A stretch of 54,131 nucleotides of DNA from a bacterium 210917-SL.2.15 (GCA_020555605.1 JAJCJC010000019.1:1-54131); one strand, 5' to 3'; positions 42,637 to 50,516 are shown, numbered from the stretch's first letter. Numbers and translations are program-made. The notes: generated from the letters alone by a model not told the origin.

Positions 42637-43254
42637 ATGAAAGCTTTCTTTTTCGGCTGTTTGCTGATTTTTCTGGATTTTCATTTGGAGCTGAATTCTG
42701 TTCGCATCGGCCTTCTGCCGAATTTTGTGGGATATTACCTGCTGCTTCGGGGGATGCGGGAGCTGAAGGAGTACAGTCCCCATTTTTCTGCGCCCTGGGG
42801 CGTTGTGGCCGCACTGATGGTGTATTCGGCGATTTTATGGGGATTGGATCTTTTGGGGCTGGGCGAAGAGTATCTGCCGGTGGAACTACAGGTTCTTTTA
42901 CTGGTGCTGGGTCTGTTGGCAACGCTCGGCTTACTGTACAGCTTCTATCAGATCGTTTCCGGTATTTTGGAGATGGAAACGGCCTTTCTGGCTGATTTGC
43001 GCGGAAAAACGCTGCGGCATCTATGGATGGCCATGGCGGCGCTGGATCTATCTGTTTCTGTTTGCTGGTTGCTGGCTTTGTCGATGAATGCGGCGACGAA
43101 CATAGAACTCTTTGGAGGGTTCATCGGCATACTTGCAGTGATTTCTGTGATCATGAAGCTGGTATTTACTTACTACATCTACCGCAGCGGGCAGGCCTAT
43201 GAAGCGGCGCTGCAGGGAAAGAAGAGCGGCAGTTCCCAGAAATCGCAGGGATAG
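42637..43254 (+). CDS. Integral membrane protein of unknown function
   Basis: 205 residues, ACAGGAGGGGC upstream of ATG 42637. Five hydrophobic segments: about 1-20, 30-36 with LLPNFVGYYLLLRGM, 52-75, 84-108, and two between about 128 and 175. The C-terminus is polar and Lys/Ser-rich. I do not recognise it by name; similar proteins are common in Clostridia. It starts 20 bases after dapL and is probably cotranscribed. Confidence 0.75.
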   Translation: MKAFFFGCLLIFLDFHLELNSVRIGLLPNFVGYYLLLRGMRELKEYSPHFSAPWGVVAALMVYSAILWGLDLLGLGEEYLPVELQVLLLVLGLLATLGLLYSFYQIVSGILEMETAFLADLRGKTLRHLWMAMAALDLSVSVCWLLALSMNAATNIELFGGFIGILAVISVIMKLVFTYYIYRSGQAYEAALQGKKSGSSQKSQG

Positions 43255-43430
43255 CGGAAAGACCGCATCCCAATGGCGCCAAAGCCGGCCCGGCCGTATT
43301 CCGGCTCCCGTTTGCAAAAGTGCGGCAAAAACGATGCAAGTTTTATGCCCCCGGGCAATACAATAGAACCTGCAATGACGCAAAAGCCGCCATGCCCCGG
43401 AGGCAGGCGGCAGAACGGAGGATTGGAACC

Positions 43431-43775
43431 ATGAAACACACGAAGAAACTTTTGCTCTTGGGGGCCCTGGCTGCGCTGGCGGTGTTTGTTGCCGGCTGCG
43501 GTGCACAAAGCGGCGGCGACAGCTCTGACGGCGGCGCCGAACAGAACCAGGCTGCCGAGGAAAAAAGCCTGACCGGCACACTGGATGAGGTCAAGGATTT
43601 TATGTTCGTGGTCACAGACGACAACGGCATCTCTTATGCGCTGACGCTGGAGGGCAGCGAAGCGACGCTGGACGGCCTGGCCGTAGGGGATCGGGTCACC
43701 GTGACTTACACCGGCGCGCTTTCGGAGGTGGACGCCTTTGAGGGCACGGTCCTGTCTGTGGTGAAGGCAGAATAA
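43431..43775 (+). CDS. Small lipoprotein with beta-rich domain
   Basis: 114 residues from ATG 43431 (ACGGAGG upstream). The signal (MKHTKKLLLLGALAALAVF) ends in lipobox VAGC, so Cys would be lipid-modified. A Gly/Ser/Glu linker leads to a beta-rich domain: GTLDEVKDFMFVVTDDNG, ALTLEGSEATLDGLAVGDRV, TVTYTGALSEVD, similar in style to small OB-fold stress or binding lipoproteins. Function unknown. Followed by a strong terminator. Confidence 0.8.
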   Translation: MKHTKKLLLLGALAALAVFVAGCGAQSGGDSSDGGAEQNQAAEEKSLTGTLDEVKDFMFVVTDDNGISYALTLEGSEATLDGLAVGDRVTVTYTGALSEVDAFEGTVLSVVKAE

Positions 43776-43786
43776 GGGAAAAAACA

Positions 43787-43830
43787 GATACGGTCCCGCC
43801 CGGCCTGCATGCGTCGGGCGGGACCGTATC
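43787..43830. terminator. Hairpin with 16-bp perfect stem
   Basis: Arms 43787-43802 and 43815-43830 with a 12-base loop. On plus it is followed by a short TCTCCTTCT; on minus by TGTTTTTTCCC. It likely ends both the lipoprotein transcript and minus-strand remnants. Confidence 0.75.
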
Positions 43831-43849
43831 TCCTTCTGTACGCGCAGGG

Positions 43850-44430
43850 GATGGATATGGGCGTATGAGGGACCAACTGGTGCGGTGCGGAACACAGTGG
43901 CATGCCGGGCTGTACAGTGGTTTCTCATCCTTCCATCTGTCCGTAGTGGTGAGCGTCAAAAGTGCGGGGATAGCGCCCTTGGACGCCTGGCGCTCCATTT
44001 CGCGGTATACCAGATCGTGGAACCGTCGGGTCTGTTCCTGGTCGTCGAGCAGTGTGTATTCCACCCGGCGCTTGTTGCTGTCGGTGGGCAGGTTCTGCAG
44101 CGTGTCCAGCATACCCGAAAGCACCTCCGGCGCCACGTTTTTGTCCAGATACCGGCGGCAGGCCCGGCGGGTGGTCATCAATGCGTCCAATACCGGCGCG
44201 GGGGTGGAAAGGCTGTTTTTCGGGCGCCGGCCCAAAATGGAAATTGCTCCCACAGGACACACTGCCAGACAGTGCTGGCATTGCCAGCAGCCGCCCCAGC
44301 CGAATTCCGTCACCGGCGCAATCTGCGCCTTGCGTGCGCTGTCCAGCGACAAAATGCCGCCGCAGCATACATTGACGCACCGGCCGCGGCCGATGCAGGC
44401 TTCCCGCTTTAATTCAAATTTTGTCAGATC
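43850..44430 (-). pseudogene. Ferredoxin-nitroreductase fusion, truncated
   Basis: The minus-strand frame shows REACIGRGRCVNVCCGG then GCWQCQHCLAVCPVGAISI, the two [4Fe-4S] cysteine sets of a ferredoxin domain, followed by TTRRACRRYLDKNVAPEVLSGMLD and LPTDSNKRRVEYTLLDD, the start of a nitroreductase domain. After KDEKPLYSP the family text ends and the frame runs into the hairpin and antisense of the lipoprotein gene. No ATG start is visible (only CTG/TTG), and about half the nitroreductase is absent. FMN binding would be incomplete. I call it a decayed gene. Confidence 0.65.
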
Positions 44431-44536
44431 CCTTGTGTTTCGCTCCCTGTCGTGTTGTTTGCATCAGCATAACACGGCGGCGGAGCACAGGGAAGAGGGC
44501 ACTTTTTTATAAGGCAGTTTCCAAAGGAAACCAATG

Positions 44537-44581
44537 AGCAAAGCAGGGCGTCTCCGGTGTGAGAAGCCCTGTGTTTGCTCA
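44537..44581 (-). terminator. patA terminator-like hairpin
   Basis: GAGCAAA-CAGGGC / GCCCTG-TTTGCTC imperfect pairing overlapping the end of patA (stop at 44579) on the minus strand; moderate T content follows. Confidence 0.5.
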
Positions 44582-45724
44582 GCAGCCGCGCAGCGTTTGC
44601 ACAAATCGTTCCAGACGGTTCATGCCCTCGCGGAGCACGTCGTCGCTGTAGCAGTAGGAGATCCGCAGGAAGCCCTCGGCGCCGAAGCAGCTGCCCGGCG
44701 TACAGGCCAGCTTGCCTTCCTTGACCAGCCGGGAGCACAAGGACAGGGAATCCATGCCGAACGCTGCAATGGAGGGGAATACATAAAAAGCGCCCTGAGG
44801 CTTGAAATAGGGCAGACCCATACCGTCCAGACGGGTGCAGACGTAATCCCTCCTGCGCCGGTAAACCTGGCGCTCGGAAGAAATATCGTACGCCAGGGCT
44901 GCAGCGCAGGCCCGCTGCACAAAAGAAGAGATGGACACCACGTTGTACTGGTGTATTTTCTCCAGCTGCTCTTTCACGGGCCGGTCCGCCATGAGGTAGC
45001 CTACGCGCCAGCCTGTCATGGCGTAAGGCTTGGAAAAGCTCTGCACTCCGATGATGCGGCTGCGCAGATCGGAAAACTGATGAAAACTTTCAAAGGAATC
45101 GGTATAAATCAGATCGCGGTACACCTCGTCACAGAGGACGAACATGGGGCGGTCCTTTGCGGCGTCATATACTGCGGTGAGACTTTCGTGGTCATAGATG
45201 CAGCCGGTGGGGTTGTTGGGAGAGGTGAGGATCACAGCTTTGGTACGCGGCGAAAGCGCGGCCTGCAGCGCGGCCGGACGGATCTGAAAGCCGTCGGCGC
45301 GGGTGTCCAGCGGCACACACACGCCGCGGCAGAGTTTGATAATCGCCTCATACAGTCCGAAAGCAGGCGTCGGAACGATCACTTCGTCTCCGGGGTTCAG
45401 GATGCCGAGCAGCGCACAGAACAGCGCTTCCGTGGCGCCCACCGTGACGATGATCTCGTCCGGGGCATAGGAAAGGCCGTGTTTTTCCTGTTCAAAACGG
45501 GCGATGGCTTTGCGCAGGAACGGCTGGCCGTTGTTTTCGGGGTAATGGGTGTCGCCTGCGTCCAGACTGGCTTTCGCTGCTTCCCGGATGGAGGCGGGGG
45601 TGTCGAAATCCGGCTCGCCTAGTGTGAGAAAAAGGCAGCCCGGCTCCTGCTTTGCCATTTGGGTGAATACCCGGATGCCGCTTTTCTGAATGCCGTCCAG
45701 GGCGGCGTTCATGGTCAGTTCCAT
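44579..45724 (-). CDS. patA: Class I aminotransferase, probable N-acetyl-LL-diaminopimelate aminotransferase (PatA-like)
   Basis: 381 residues, AAAGGAG upstream of ATG 45724. PLP enzymes: SPNNPTG, CDEVYRDLIY, and GVQSFSKPYAMTGWRVGYL with the PLP Lys near residue 230. It is close in text to B. subtilis PatA: SGIRVFTQMA, FLTLGEPDFDTP, EKIHQYNVVSISSFVQRA and GAFYVFPSI. PatA converts N-acetyl-2-amino-6-oxopimelate to N-acetyl-LL-diaminopimelate, between DapH and DapL, whose genes lie 2-5 kb away. Related aromatic or aspartate aminotransferases are the alternative. The promoter lies within a dyad. Confidence 0.75.
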   Translation of the reverse strand: MELTMNAALDGIQKSGIRVFTQMAKQEPGCLFLTLGEPDFDTPASIREAAKASLDAGDTHYPENNGQPFLRKAIARFEQEKHGLSYAPDEIIVTVGATEALFCALLGILNPGDEVIVPTPAFGLYEAIIKLCRGVCVPLDTRADGFQIRPAALQAALSPRTKAVILTSPNNPTGCIYDHESLTAVYDAAKDRPMFVLCDEVYRDLIYTDSFESFHQFSDLRSRIIGVQSFSKPYAMTGWRVGYLMADRPVKEQLEKIHQYNVVSISSFVQRACAAALAYDISSERQVYRRRRDYVCTRLDGMGLPYFKPQGAFYVFPSIAAFGMDSLSLCSRLVKEGKLACTPGSCFGAEGFLRISYCYSDDVLREGMNRLERFVQTLRGC

Positions 45725-45787
45725 AAAAATCGCTCCTTTATTGTTTTTATGGATGCAAAGAGAACCGCTCCCGGTTCACACACACTA

Positions 45788-45816
45788 ATAATAGTGGGAA
45801 GAATCCTTTTTGGCAA
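45788..45816 (-). promoter_or_regulatory. patA promoter
   Basis: On the minus strand TTGCCA (45816-45811), 17-base spacer, TATTAT (45793-45788). The spacer and flank are the arms of a perfect 14-bp dyad. Confidence 0.8.
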
Positions 45817-45831
45817 GAGGATTCTTCCCAC
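45794..45831. promoter_or_regulatory. 14-bp perfect inverted repeat enclosing the patA -35 (candidate operator)
   Basis: Arms GTGGGAAGAATCCT (45794-45807) and AGGATTCTTCCCAC (45818-45831) with a 10-base centre that holds the -35 hexamer. The left arm lies in the promoter spacer. No T-run on either side, so it is not a good terminator. A dimeric regulator bound here would block or control patA. Confidence 0.65.
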
Positions 45832-46359
45832 TCTGATTCAATTAAAAAAGAACGGTATAAGCCGTAGAATGCTTCCAAATCGAAGGCTCATCAGCCAAAA
45901 CCTATCCCGTTCGCACTACTCAGTGTCAGCGGCGCAAACGGAAAAACCAGTCCGCATCGTACCAAAGCACGTGTCCGCAGGAATATAGAATGCAAAGGAA
46001 AAAAAGCAGCTTTCGTTGCGAAGACTGTTTTTTCGTTATTATGTATAATGAAAAGGTATACTATTTAGTATCACAAATTGCAAATTTTTTTCAAAAATAG
46101 TGGAGAAATATGGAGATATAGACTATTATAAAAATAAACCAAAGGTGCAGTGTAGCAGAAAGATGATATGTCAGTGCCAAGTCCACACGCTATGGATACG
46201 GTGTTGCAGTAGAAAACATGTCCGCAGCCGCATATGAAATGAGATCGTATGAAAAGTCTTATATTGATTTCAGAGCCCCAATTGGCTCTTGTTCCATGCC
46301 GAAACCCTGATGATTTTGAAAGTAGCCGTAATCAAGTAAAAACAGAAAGGGTGAAGTTT
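45832..46359. other. A/T-rich gap without credible gene
   Basis: About 530 bases with markedly lower G+C than neighbours. No frame with a good start and length. Short hairpins are present (a GGCT-GATG-AGCC near 45887; a minus-strand ACGG / CCGT followed by TTTTTT near 45845-45865; ATACT / AGTAT near 46060). It may carry a small RNA, remnants of a deleted gene, or only the promoter region of the next gene. Confidence 0.4.
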
Positions 46360-46380
46360 ATGACTTCGGATTGGTTGTAA
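46360..46380 (+). CDS. Six-codon leader ORF (MTSDWL)
   Basis: ATG 46360 with AGAAAGGGTGAAG upstream, stop TAA at 46378-46380, two bases from the next ATG. The better Shine-Dalgarno belongs to this frame, so translation of the following membrane protein probably depends on coupling. Confidence 0.4.
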   Translation: MTSDWL

Positions 46381-46381
46381 A

Positions 46382-46762
46382 ATGGTAGTGTTTATTTTGT
46401 TCTGTATGCTTGCGGTTCTGGTTCAGGGCGCGGTTTGCGCCCGTTGGCCGCGCTGGCGGTATGGTGTTGTTGCTCTTTGCTTGCTCGCCGGTGTGGCGGC
46501 CGCGGTGATGTTGGTTTCTTCGGCCGGTCAGGATAGTGTGCAGTATTCTGTTCTTCTGGCAGACGGCACCGCAAAGATGTTCGATACGCGAGCTGCTGCG
46601 GAGGAATTCATGGCCCATTCCGATGCGGCAAGAGGGCTGCAAACCGTTTCACCAACCCAGTGGAATTGGCCTGCTATTCTTTCCGTTGCTGCTGCACCTG
46701 CCGCATGTGCGCTCATTTATATCGTTCTTTGGAGCGGTACGCGGCGCGCATCTGAGAAGTAA
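46382..46762 (+). CDS. Small membrane protein, unknown function
   Basis: 126 residues, ATG 46382 directly after a six-codon leader; own Shine-Dalgarno weak. Hydrophobic segments at about 2-20 (VVFILFCMLAVLVQGAVCA), 27-46 and 98-117; the middle part (QYSVLLADGTAKMFDTRAAAEEF) is polar and would face one side. Not recognised. Followed by a strong terminator. Confidence 0.6.
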   Translation: MVVFILFCMLAVLVQGAVCARWPRWRYGVVALCLLAGVAAAVMLVSSAGQDSVQYSVLLADGTAKMFDTRAAAEEFMAHSDAARGLQTVSPTQWNWPAILSVAAAPAACALIYIVLWSGTRRASEK

Positions 46763-46775
46763 ACAGAAAAATGCG

Positions 46776-46807
46776 AAAAGGCGCGGACCTATGTCCGCGC
46801 CTTTTTT
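46776..46807 (+). terminator. Strong terminator
   Basis: Perfect 13-bp stem AAAAGGCGCGGAC / GTCCGCGCCTTTT with CTAT loop and six T in all; symmetric A/T runs allow both directions. Confidence 0.93.
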
Positions 46808-46954
46808 GTTTGAATGGGACCAAAGTATGGAGGAGTGGTGGCAGAACAAGATAGGAAATGCTGCCGGAAAAGAGAGGGGGAGCGGGTATTGCTTCGTTTT
46901 TCACAAATTTTACTTTTTTTCTGAGGAAAGGGCGTAATTTCCTGCCCACAAGAC

Positions 46955-46983
46955 TTGCTATTTTGCGGTAAGTTCAATACAAT
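46955..46983 (+). promoter_or_regulatory. nfnAB promoter
   Basis: TTGCTA (46955-46960), 17-base spacer, TACAAT (46978-46983). Confidence 0.75.
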
Positions 46984-47040
46984 AGAACGTATCAATAATG
47001 GAGAAAGAAGCTTATGAAGCCTTTCGAGGAGCGTGAAAAA

Positions 47041-47883
47041 ATGTATCAGATCACAGCAAAAGAGATCTTGAACCCCACAGTGGTGAAAATGGAGATCCTG
47101 GCGCCGGCAGTGGCCAAAAAAGCGCTGCCCGGCCAGTTTATTATTTTGCGGGTAGATGAAAAAGGCGAGCGTATTCCACTGACCGTGGCGGGGTACGACC
47201 GGCAGAAGGGCACGGTGGACATCATCTTCCAGGTGGTGGGCGCCACGACGATGAACTTGAGCCATAAAGAGGCGGGCGATTCGATCCAGGACTTTGTCGG
47301 TCCCCTGGGCGTTCCGACCCGCACGGAGGGCCTGAAAAAGGTGGCCGTGGTAGGCGGCGGTGTGGGCTGCGCCATTGCCTATCCCGTGGCAAAGGAACTG
47401 CACGACCAGGGCTGCGAAGTGCACAGCATCATCGGCTTCCGCAGCCGGGAACTGTTGATTCTGGAACAAGAATTCCGCGCTTGCTCCGACCGCCTGATTG
47501 TGATGAGCGACGACGGCAGCTGCGGCGAAAGGGGATTGGTGACGGACGCCCTGCGCGCGCTGTTGGAAGCAGGCGAGCAGTATGACGAAGTGATCGCCAT
47601 CGGGCCGCTGGTCATGATGAAATACGTCTGTGCATTGACAAAAGAATTTGGCGTCAAGACGGTGGTCAGCATGAACCCCATCATGGTGGACGGCACCGGC
47701 ATGTGTGGCGGCTGCCGCCTGACGGTGGGCGGTAGTACCAAATTCGCCTGCGTAGACGGCCCGGATTTCGACGGCCATGAAGTGGATTTTGACGAGGCGA
47801 TACAGCGCGCTGCGCAGTACCGGGATTTTGAGCGCCGTGCCTACGAAGAAACCTGCAACTTGTTCAAAAGAGCGGAGGGGTGA
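47041..47883 (+). CDS. nfnA: NADH-dependent ferredoxin:NADP+ oxidoreductase subunit A
   Basis: 280 residues from ATG 47041 (GAGGAG 9 bases upstream, family-like start MYQITAKEIL); ATG 47014 with GGAGAAAG would add nine residues. FAD-binding barrel to about residue 90 (PGQFIILRVDEKGERIPLT), then VVGGGVGCAIAYPVAKEL (NAD-binding), and a C-terminal [2Fe-2S] site in GMCGGCRLTVGG and FACVDGPDFDG. NfnAB couples ferredoxin and NADH oxidation to NADP+ reduction by electron bifurcation. nfnB follows after 3 bases. Confidence 0.9.
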   Translation: MYQITAKEILNPTVVKMEILAPAVAKKALPGQFIILRVDEKGERIPLTVAGYDRQKGTVDIIFQVVGATTMNLSHKEAGDSIQDFVGPLGVPTRTEGLKKVAVVGGGVGCAIAYPVAKELHDQGCEVHSIIGFRSRELLILEQEFRACSDRLIVMSDDGSCGERGLVTDALRALLEAGEQYDEVIAIGPLVMMKYVCALTKEFGVKTVVSMNPIMVDGTGMCGGCRLTVGGSTKFACVDGPDFDGHEVDFDEAIQRAAQYRDFERRAYEETCNLFKRAEG

Positions 47884-47886
47884 GCC

Positions 47887-49281
47887 ATGGCAAAGAATAT
47901 GAGGATGGATAAAAATCCGATGCCTGAACAGCCGGCAGAGGTGCGCAATAAAAACTTTTTGGAGGTCGCTTTGGGCTACACAGCCGAGCAGGCCATGGAC
48001 GAGGCCCGGCGCTGCCTGAACTGCAAGCATCGGCCCTGCGTGTCCGGCTGCCCTGTGGGCGTTGATATTCCCGGTTTTATTGCCAAAGTGGCCGAAGGGG
48101 ATTTCGCCGGTGCCTACGAGGTTTTGAGCCGGGATACCAGCCTGCCCGCCGTCTGCGGCCGCGTATGTCCGCAGGAAACCCAGTGCGAGGAGAAATGCGT
48201 GCGCGCCCTCAAGGGGGAAAGCGTGGGGATCGGCCGGCTGGAGCGCTTTGTGGCGGATTGGAAAATGGCGCGGGGCGAGGAAGCGGTCCGGCCGCCTGTA
48301 CCCAACGGACACAGGGTGGCGGTCATCGGTTCCGGTCCCAGCGGTCTGGCCTGCGCTGGCGACCTGGCGAAAAAGGGGTATGAGGTAACGGTGTTCGAGG
48401 CCCTTCATGCCGCTGGCGGCGTGCTGGTATACGGTATCCCTGAATTCCGCCTGCCCAAGGATATTGTGCGCCGGGAAATTGCCGGGCTGGAAAAGCTGGG
48501 GGTCAAGATCGACACCAATGTGGTAGTCGGAAAGACCGTTTCCGTCCGGGAGCTGATGCAGGAAGAGGGCTTTGAGGCGGTGTTTATTGGTTCGGGTGCC
48601 GGCCTGCCCAAATTCATGCGCATTCCCGGCGAAAATCTCAAGGGGGTGTTTTCTGCCAATGAGTTCCTGACCCGCACCAATCTGATGCGCGCTTACGAGC
48701 TGGGCTGCCCCACTCCGGTGATGAAGGCACAGCGCGTGGCCGTGGTGGGCGGCGGAAACGTGGCCATGGATGCGGCTCGCTGCGCCAAGCGCCTGGGAGC
48801 CAAAGAGGTGTATATTGTATACCGCCGCAGTGAAAAAGAGCTGCCGGCCCGTGCCGAGGAAGTCCATCATGCCAAAGAGGAAGGCATTATTTTCAAACTG
48901 CTCAATAATCCGGTGCGGATTTTGGGCGACGGCAATTTTAATGTGGTCGGCATTGAATGTTTGGAAATGACCCTGGGCGAGCCGGATGAAAGCGGCCGCC
49001 GCCGGCCGGTGGAGAAGCCGGGCAGTGAATTCGTCATCGATGTGGATTGTGTCATTATGGCCATCGGCACTAGCCCCAATCCGCTGATCAAATCCACCAC
49101 CGATGGATTGGAAACTGCTTCCTGGGGCGGTATCATCGCCGATGAGGCCACGGGCGCCACATCCATTCCCGGTGTATATGCCGGCGGAGACGCCGTGACC
49201 GGCGCAGCCACCGTCATTTTGGCCATGGGCGCCGGCAAAACCGCCGCCGCGTCCATCGATCAGTATCTGCAGGGCCAATAA
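47887..49281 (+). CDS. nfnB: NADH-dependent ferredoxin:NADP+ oxidoreductase subunit B (GltD-like)
   Basis: 464 residues. N-terminal cysteine sets ARRCLNCKHRPCVSGCPVG and CGRVCPQETQCEEKC hold two [4Fe-4S] clusters; FAD site VAVIGSGPSGLACAGDLAKK; second nucleotide site VAVVGGGNVAMDAARCAKRL; MAIGTSPNP near the end. The pairing with NfnA distinguishes it from stand-alone glutamate synthase small subunit. Cytoplasmic, supplies NADPH for biosynthesis. Confidence 0.92.
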   Translation: MAKNMRMDKNPMPEQPAEVRNKNFLEVALGYTAEQAMDEARRCLNCKHRPCVSGCPVGVDIPGFIAKVAEGDFAGAYEVLSRDTSLPAVCGRVCPQETQCEEKCVRALKGESVGIGRLERFVADWKMARGEEAVRPPVPNGHRVAVIGSGPSGLACAGDLAKKGYEVTVFEALHAAGGVLVYGIPEFRLPKDIVRREIAGLEKLGVKIDTNVVVGKTVSVRELMQEEGFEAVFIGSGAGLPKFMRIPGENLKGVFSANEFLTRTNLMRAYELGCPTPVMKAQRVAVVGGGNVAMDAARCAKRLGAKEVYIVYRRSEKELPARAEEVHHAKEEGIIFKLLNNPVRILGDGNFNVVGIECLEMTLGEPDESGRRRPVEKPGSEFVIDVDCVIMAIGTSPNPLIKSTTDGLETASWGGIIADEATGATSIPGVYAGGDAVTGAATVILAMGAGKTAAASIDQYLQGQ

Positions 49282-49297
49282 CTGCATAAACCCTTTT

Positions 49298-49335
49298 GCC
49301 GCCGTATCCGGTTCTGGATACGGCGGCATTTTTTT
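49298..49335 (+). terminator. nfnAB terminator
   Basis: Perfect 12-bp stem GCCGCCGTATCC / GGATACGGCGGC with 6-base loop, followed by ATTTTTTT. Confidence 0.93.
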
Positions 49336-49374
49336 CCCGCGCAAAGGCATCAAAGACAGAAAGGAATGCATAAG

Positions 49375-49470
49375 ATGAGAAGAACGTTGTACGCAGTCGT
49401 GCAACGATCGGGCGGTGGGGCACTTACTATGGCAGGACTTTCTGCCGAGAAAGGAAGCGAAAGCGGATGA
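49375..49470 (+). CDS. 31-codon ORF coupled to holin-like gene
   Basis: ATG 49375 with GAAAGGAA upstream; product MRRTLYAVVQRSGGG then ALTMAGLSAEKGSESG. Its TGA overlaps the ATG of the holin-like gene (ATGA), and the AAAGGAAG that serves the next gene lies inside it. Not recognised; may be a regulatory leader peptide or a small protein. Confidence 0.45.
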   Translation: MRRTLYAVVQRSGGGALTMAGLSAEKGSESG

Positions 49471-49694
49471 AGAAAATCAACTGGGGTCAGAAATTGACGT
49501 CCCGAAAATTCTGGGCTGCCGTGGTGGGCTTTGTCACGGCGCTGCTGCTGGCCTTCGGCGTCAGCGACAGCGAAACTACGCAGGTGGCCGGCGTTATTAT
49601 GGCCGGAGCAACTCTGATTGCTTATATTGTGGGCGAGGGCATGGTGGATGCCAGCCGTGCGCTGGAAGACAGCGAGGCGAACCGCGATGCTTAA
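49467..49694 (+). CDS. Phage-type holin-like membrane protein
   Basis: 75 residues: polar start MKKINWGQKLTSRKFW, hydrophobic segment about 17-32 (AAVVGFVTALLLAFGV), second segment about 40-56 (VAGVIMAGATLIAYIVGEG), charged C-terminus. Size, two-segment layout and position just before an endolysin-like gene fit small phage holins, which make membrane lesions. No other phage genes surround it. Overlaps the next gene by 8 bases. Confidence 0.7.
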   Translation: MKKINWGQKLTSRKFWAAVVGFVTALLLAFGVSDSETTQVAGVIMAGATLIAYIVGEGMVDASRALEDSEANRDA

Positions 49695-50268
49695 GAGCCG
49701 GGATATCAATAAGCTGCGCGCCGACGTAGCGGTGAACTGCCGCACCTTTGTGTCGCTGTGCAAAAAAGAGGGGCTTCCCGTGCTGGTGACAGAGACGGTG
49801 CGGGATGCGGAATATCAGGCAAGCCTTTATGCCAAGGGCCGTACGGAGCCGGGGAGCATCGTGACTAACCAGAAAACGCCGTCGTTCCATTCCGACAAAG
49901 CGGGCCTGGCTTTCGACATTGCCAAAAATGTCAAAGGGCATGAATACGATGACGCTGCGTTTTTTCAAAAATGCAGTGTCATCGGCAAACGGATGGGTTT
50001 TACCTGGGGCGGCGACTGGAAAAGCCTGAGGGATTATCCTCATTTTCAGTGGGACGGCCGCGGAAAATATACGTCAGCCATGGTGCGCGCGGGGAAGTAT
50101 CCGCCCATCATGCCGCGCTATGTAGAGGTGAAGCAGAACATGACCAAGGACGCCGCAAAGGCGATTCTCAAGGAAAAGGCGGGGCTGAGCGAGGGCACCA
50201 TTGTGTTCCTGGACAGCTACCGCTACGGCGACGACCTGATCCGCAAATTGGCGGAAGCCATGCAGTGA
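49687..50268 (+). CDS. M15-family peptidoglycan L-Ala-D-Glu endopeptidase (endolysin-like)
   Basis: 193 residues from ATG 49687, overlapping the holin-like gene. The catalytic domain (1-135) has ETVRDAEYQASLYAKGRT, SFHSDKAGLAFDI (His and Asp zinc ligands) and WGGDWKSLRDYPHFQWDG (third ligand His), as in CwlK/Ply500-type M15C enzymes. The C-terminal about 55 residues (MTKDAAKAILKEKAGLSEGT) look like a small helical wall-binding part. No signal peptide, so export would need the holin-like partner. Domesticated prophage lysis cassette or a gene-transfer-agent-like release module are possible. Confidence 0.85.
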   Translation: MLKSRDINKLRADVAVNCRTFVSLCKKEGLPVLVTETVRDAEYQASLYAKGRTEPGSIVTNQKTPSFHSDKAGLAFDIAKNVKGHEYDDAAFFQKCSVIGKRMGFTWGGDWKSLRDYPHFQWDGRGKYTSAMVRAGKYPPIMPRYVEVKQNMTKDAAKAILKEKAGLSEGTIVFLDSYRYGDDLIRKLAEAMQ

Positions 50269-50319
50269 GCAAAGCCGCGCCGGCCTGCTGCCGGAGGCGG
50301 TACGGCCCTGCGAATCGCG

Positions 50320-50374
50320 CAGAGAAAAGACAGAGGGCGGAGCCGGTAAGGCTCCGCCCTCTGTCTTTTCTCTG
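50320..50374. terminator. Terminator, 25-bp perfect stem
   Basis: Arms 50320-50344 and 50350-50374 with GGTAA loop; the stem contains AGACAGAG and GTCTTTTC. It closes the lysis-like cassette. Confidence 0.9.
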
Positions 50375-50399
50375 TGCCGGCCGGGCGGCCTGCAGATGA

Positions 50400-50432
50400 A
50401 AAAGCGGAGCAAGCGATCGGCAGCTTGCTCCG
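50400..50432 (-). terminator. Second terminator-like hairpin after tRNA-Leu
   Basis: On the minus strand CGGAGCAAGC / GCTTGCTCCG with 8-base loop, followed by CTTTTTC. Its stem resembles that of 50561-50592. Confidence 0.65.
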
Positions 50433-50481
50433 ACATGCCCCAATGCGATAAATAGGCTATTTCGGCAGACCGTTTTCCCTA

Positions 50482-50516
50482 CCAAATCACACCCCAGCAT
50501 AGCGGTTGTGATTTGG
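50482..50516. repeat. 10-bp inverted repeat near an orphan Shine-Dalgarno
   Basis: CCAAATCACA (50482-50491) and TGTGATTTGG (50507-50516), 15-base centre. Directly after it AAAGGAGGAGC precedes a four-codon ATG frame (MSAF, stop at 50545), so a lost gene or leader is possible. Operator or remnant; nothing more can be said. Confidence 0.5.

Noticed and set aside
45832..46040. Riboswitch, T-box or hammerhead upstream of patA (a CTGATGAG string occurs on the minus strand)
   Set aside because: No T-box sequence, no lysine-riboswitch core, and the hammerhead-like string lacks the GAAA and stem II pairing; the patA promoter lies downstream of this stretch anyway.
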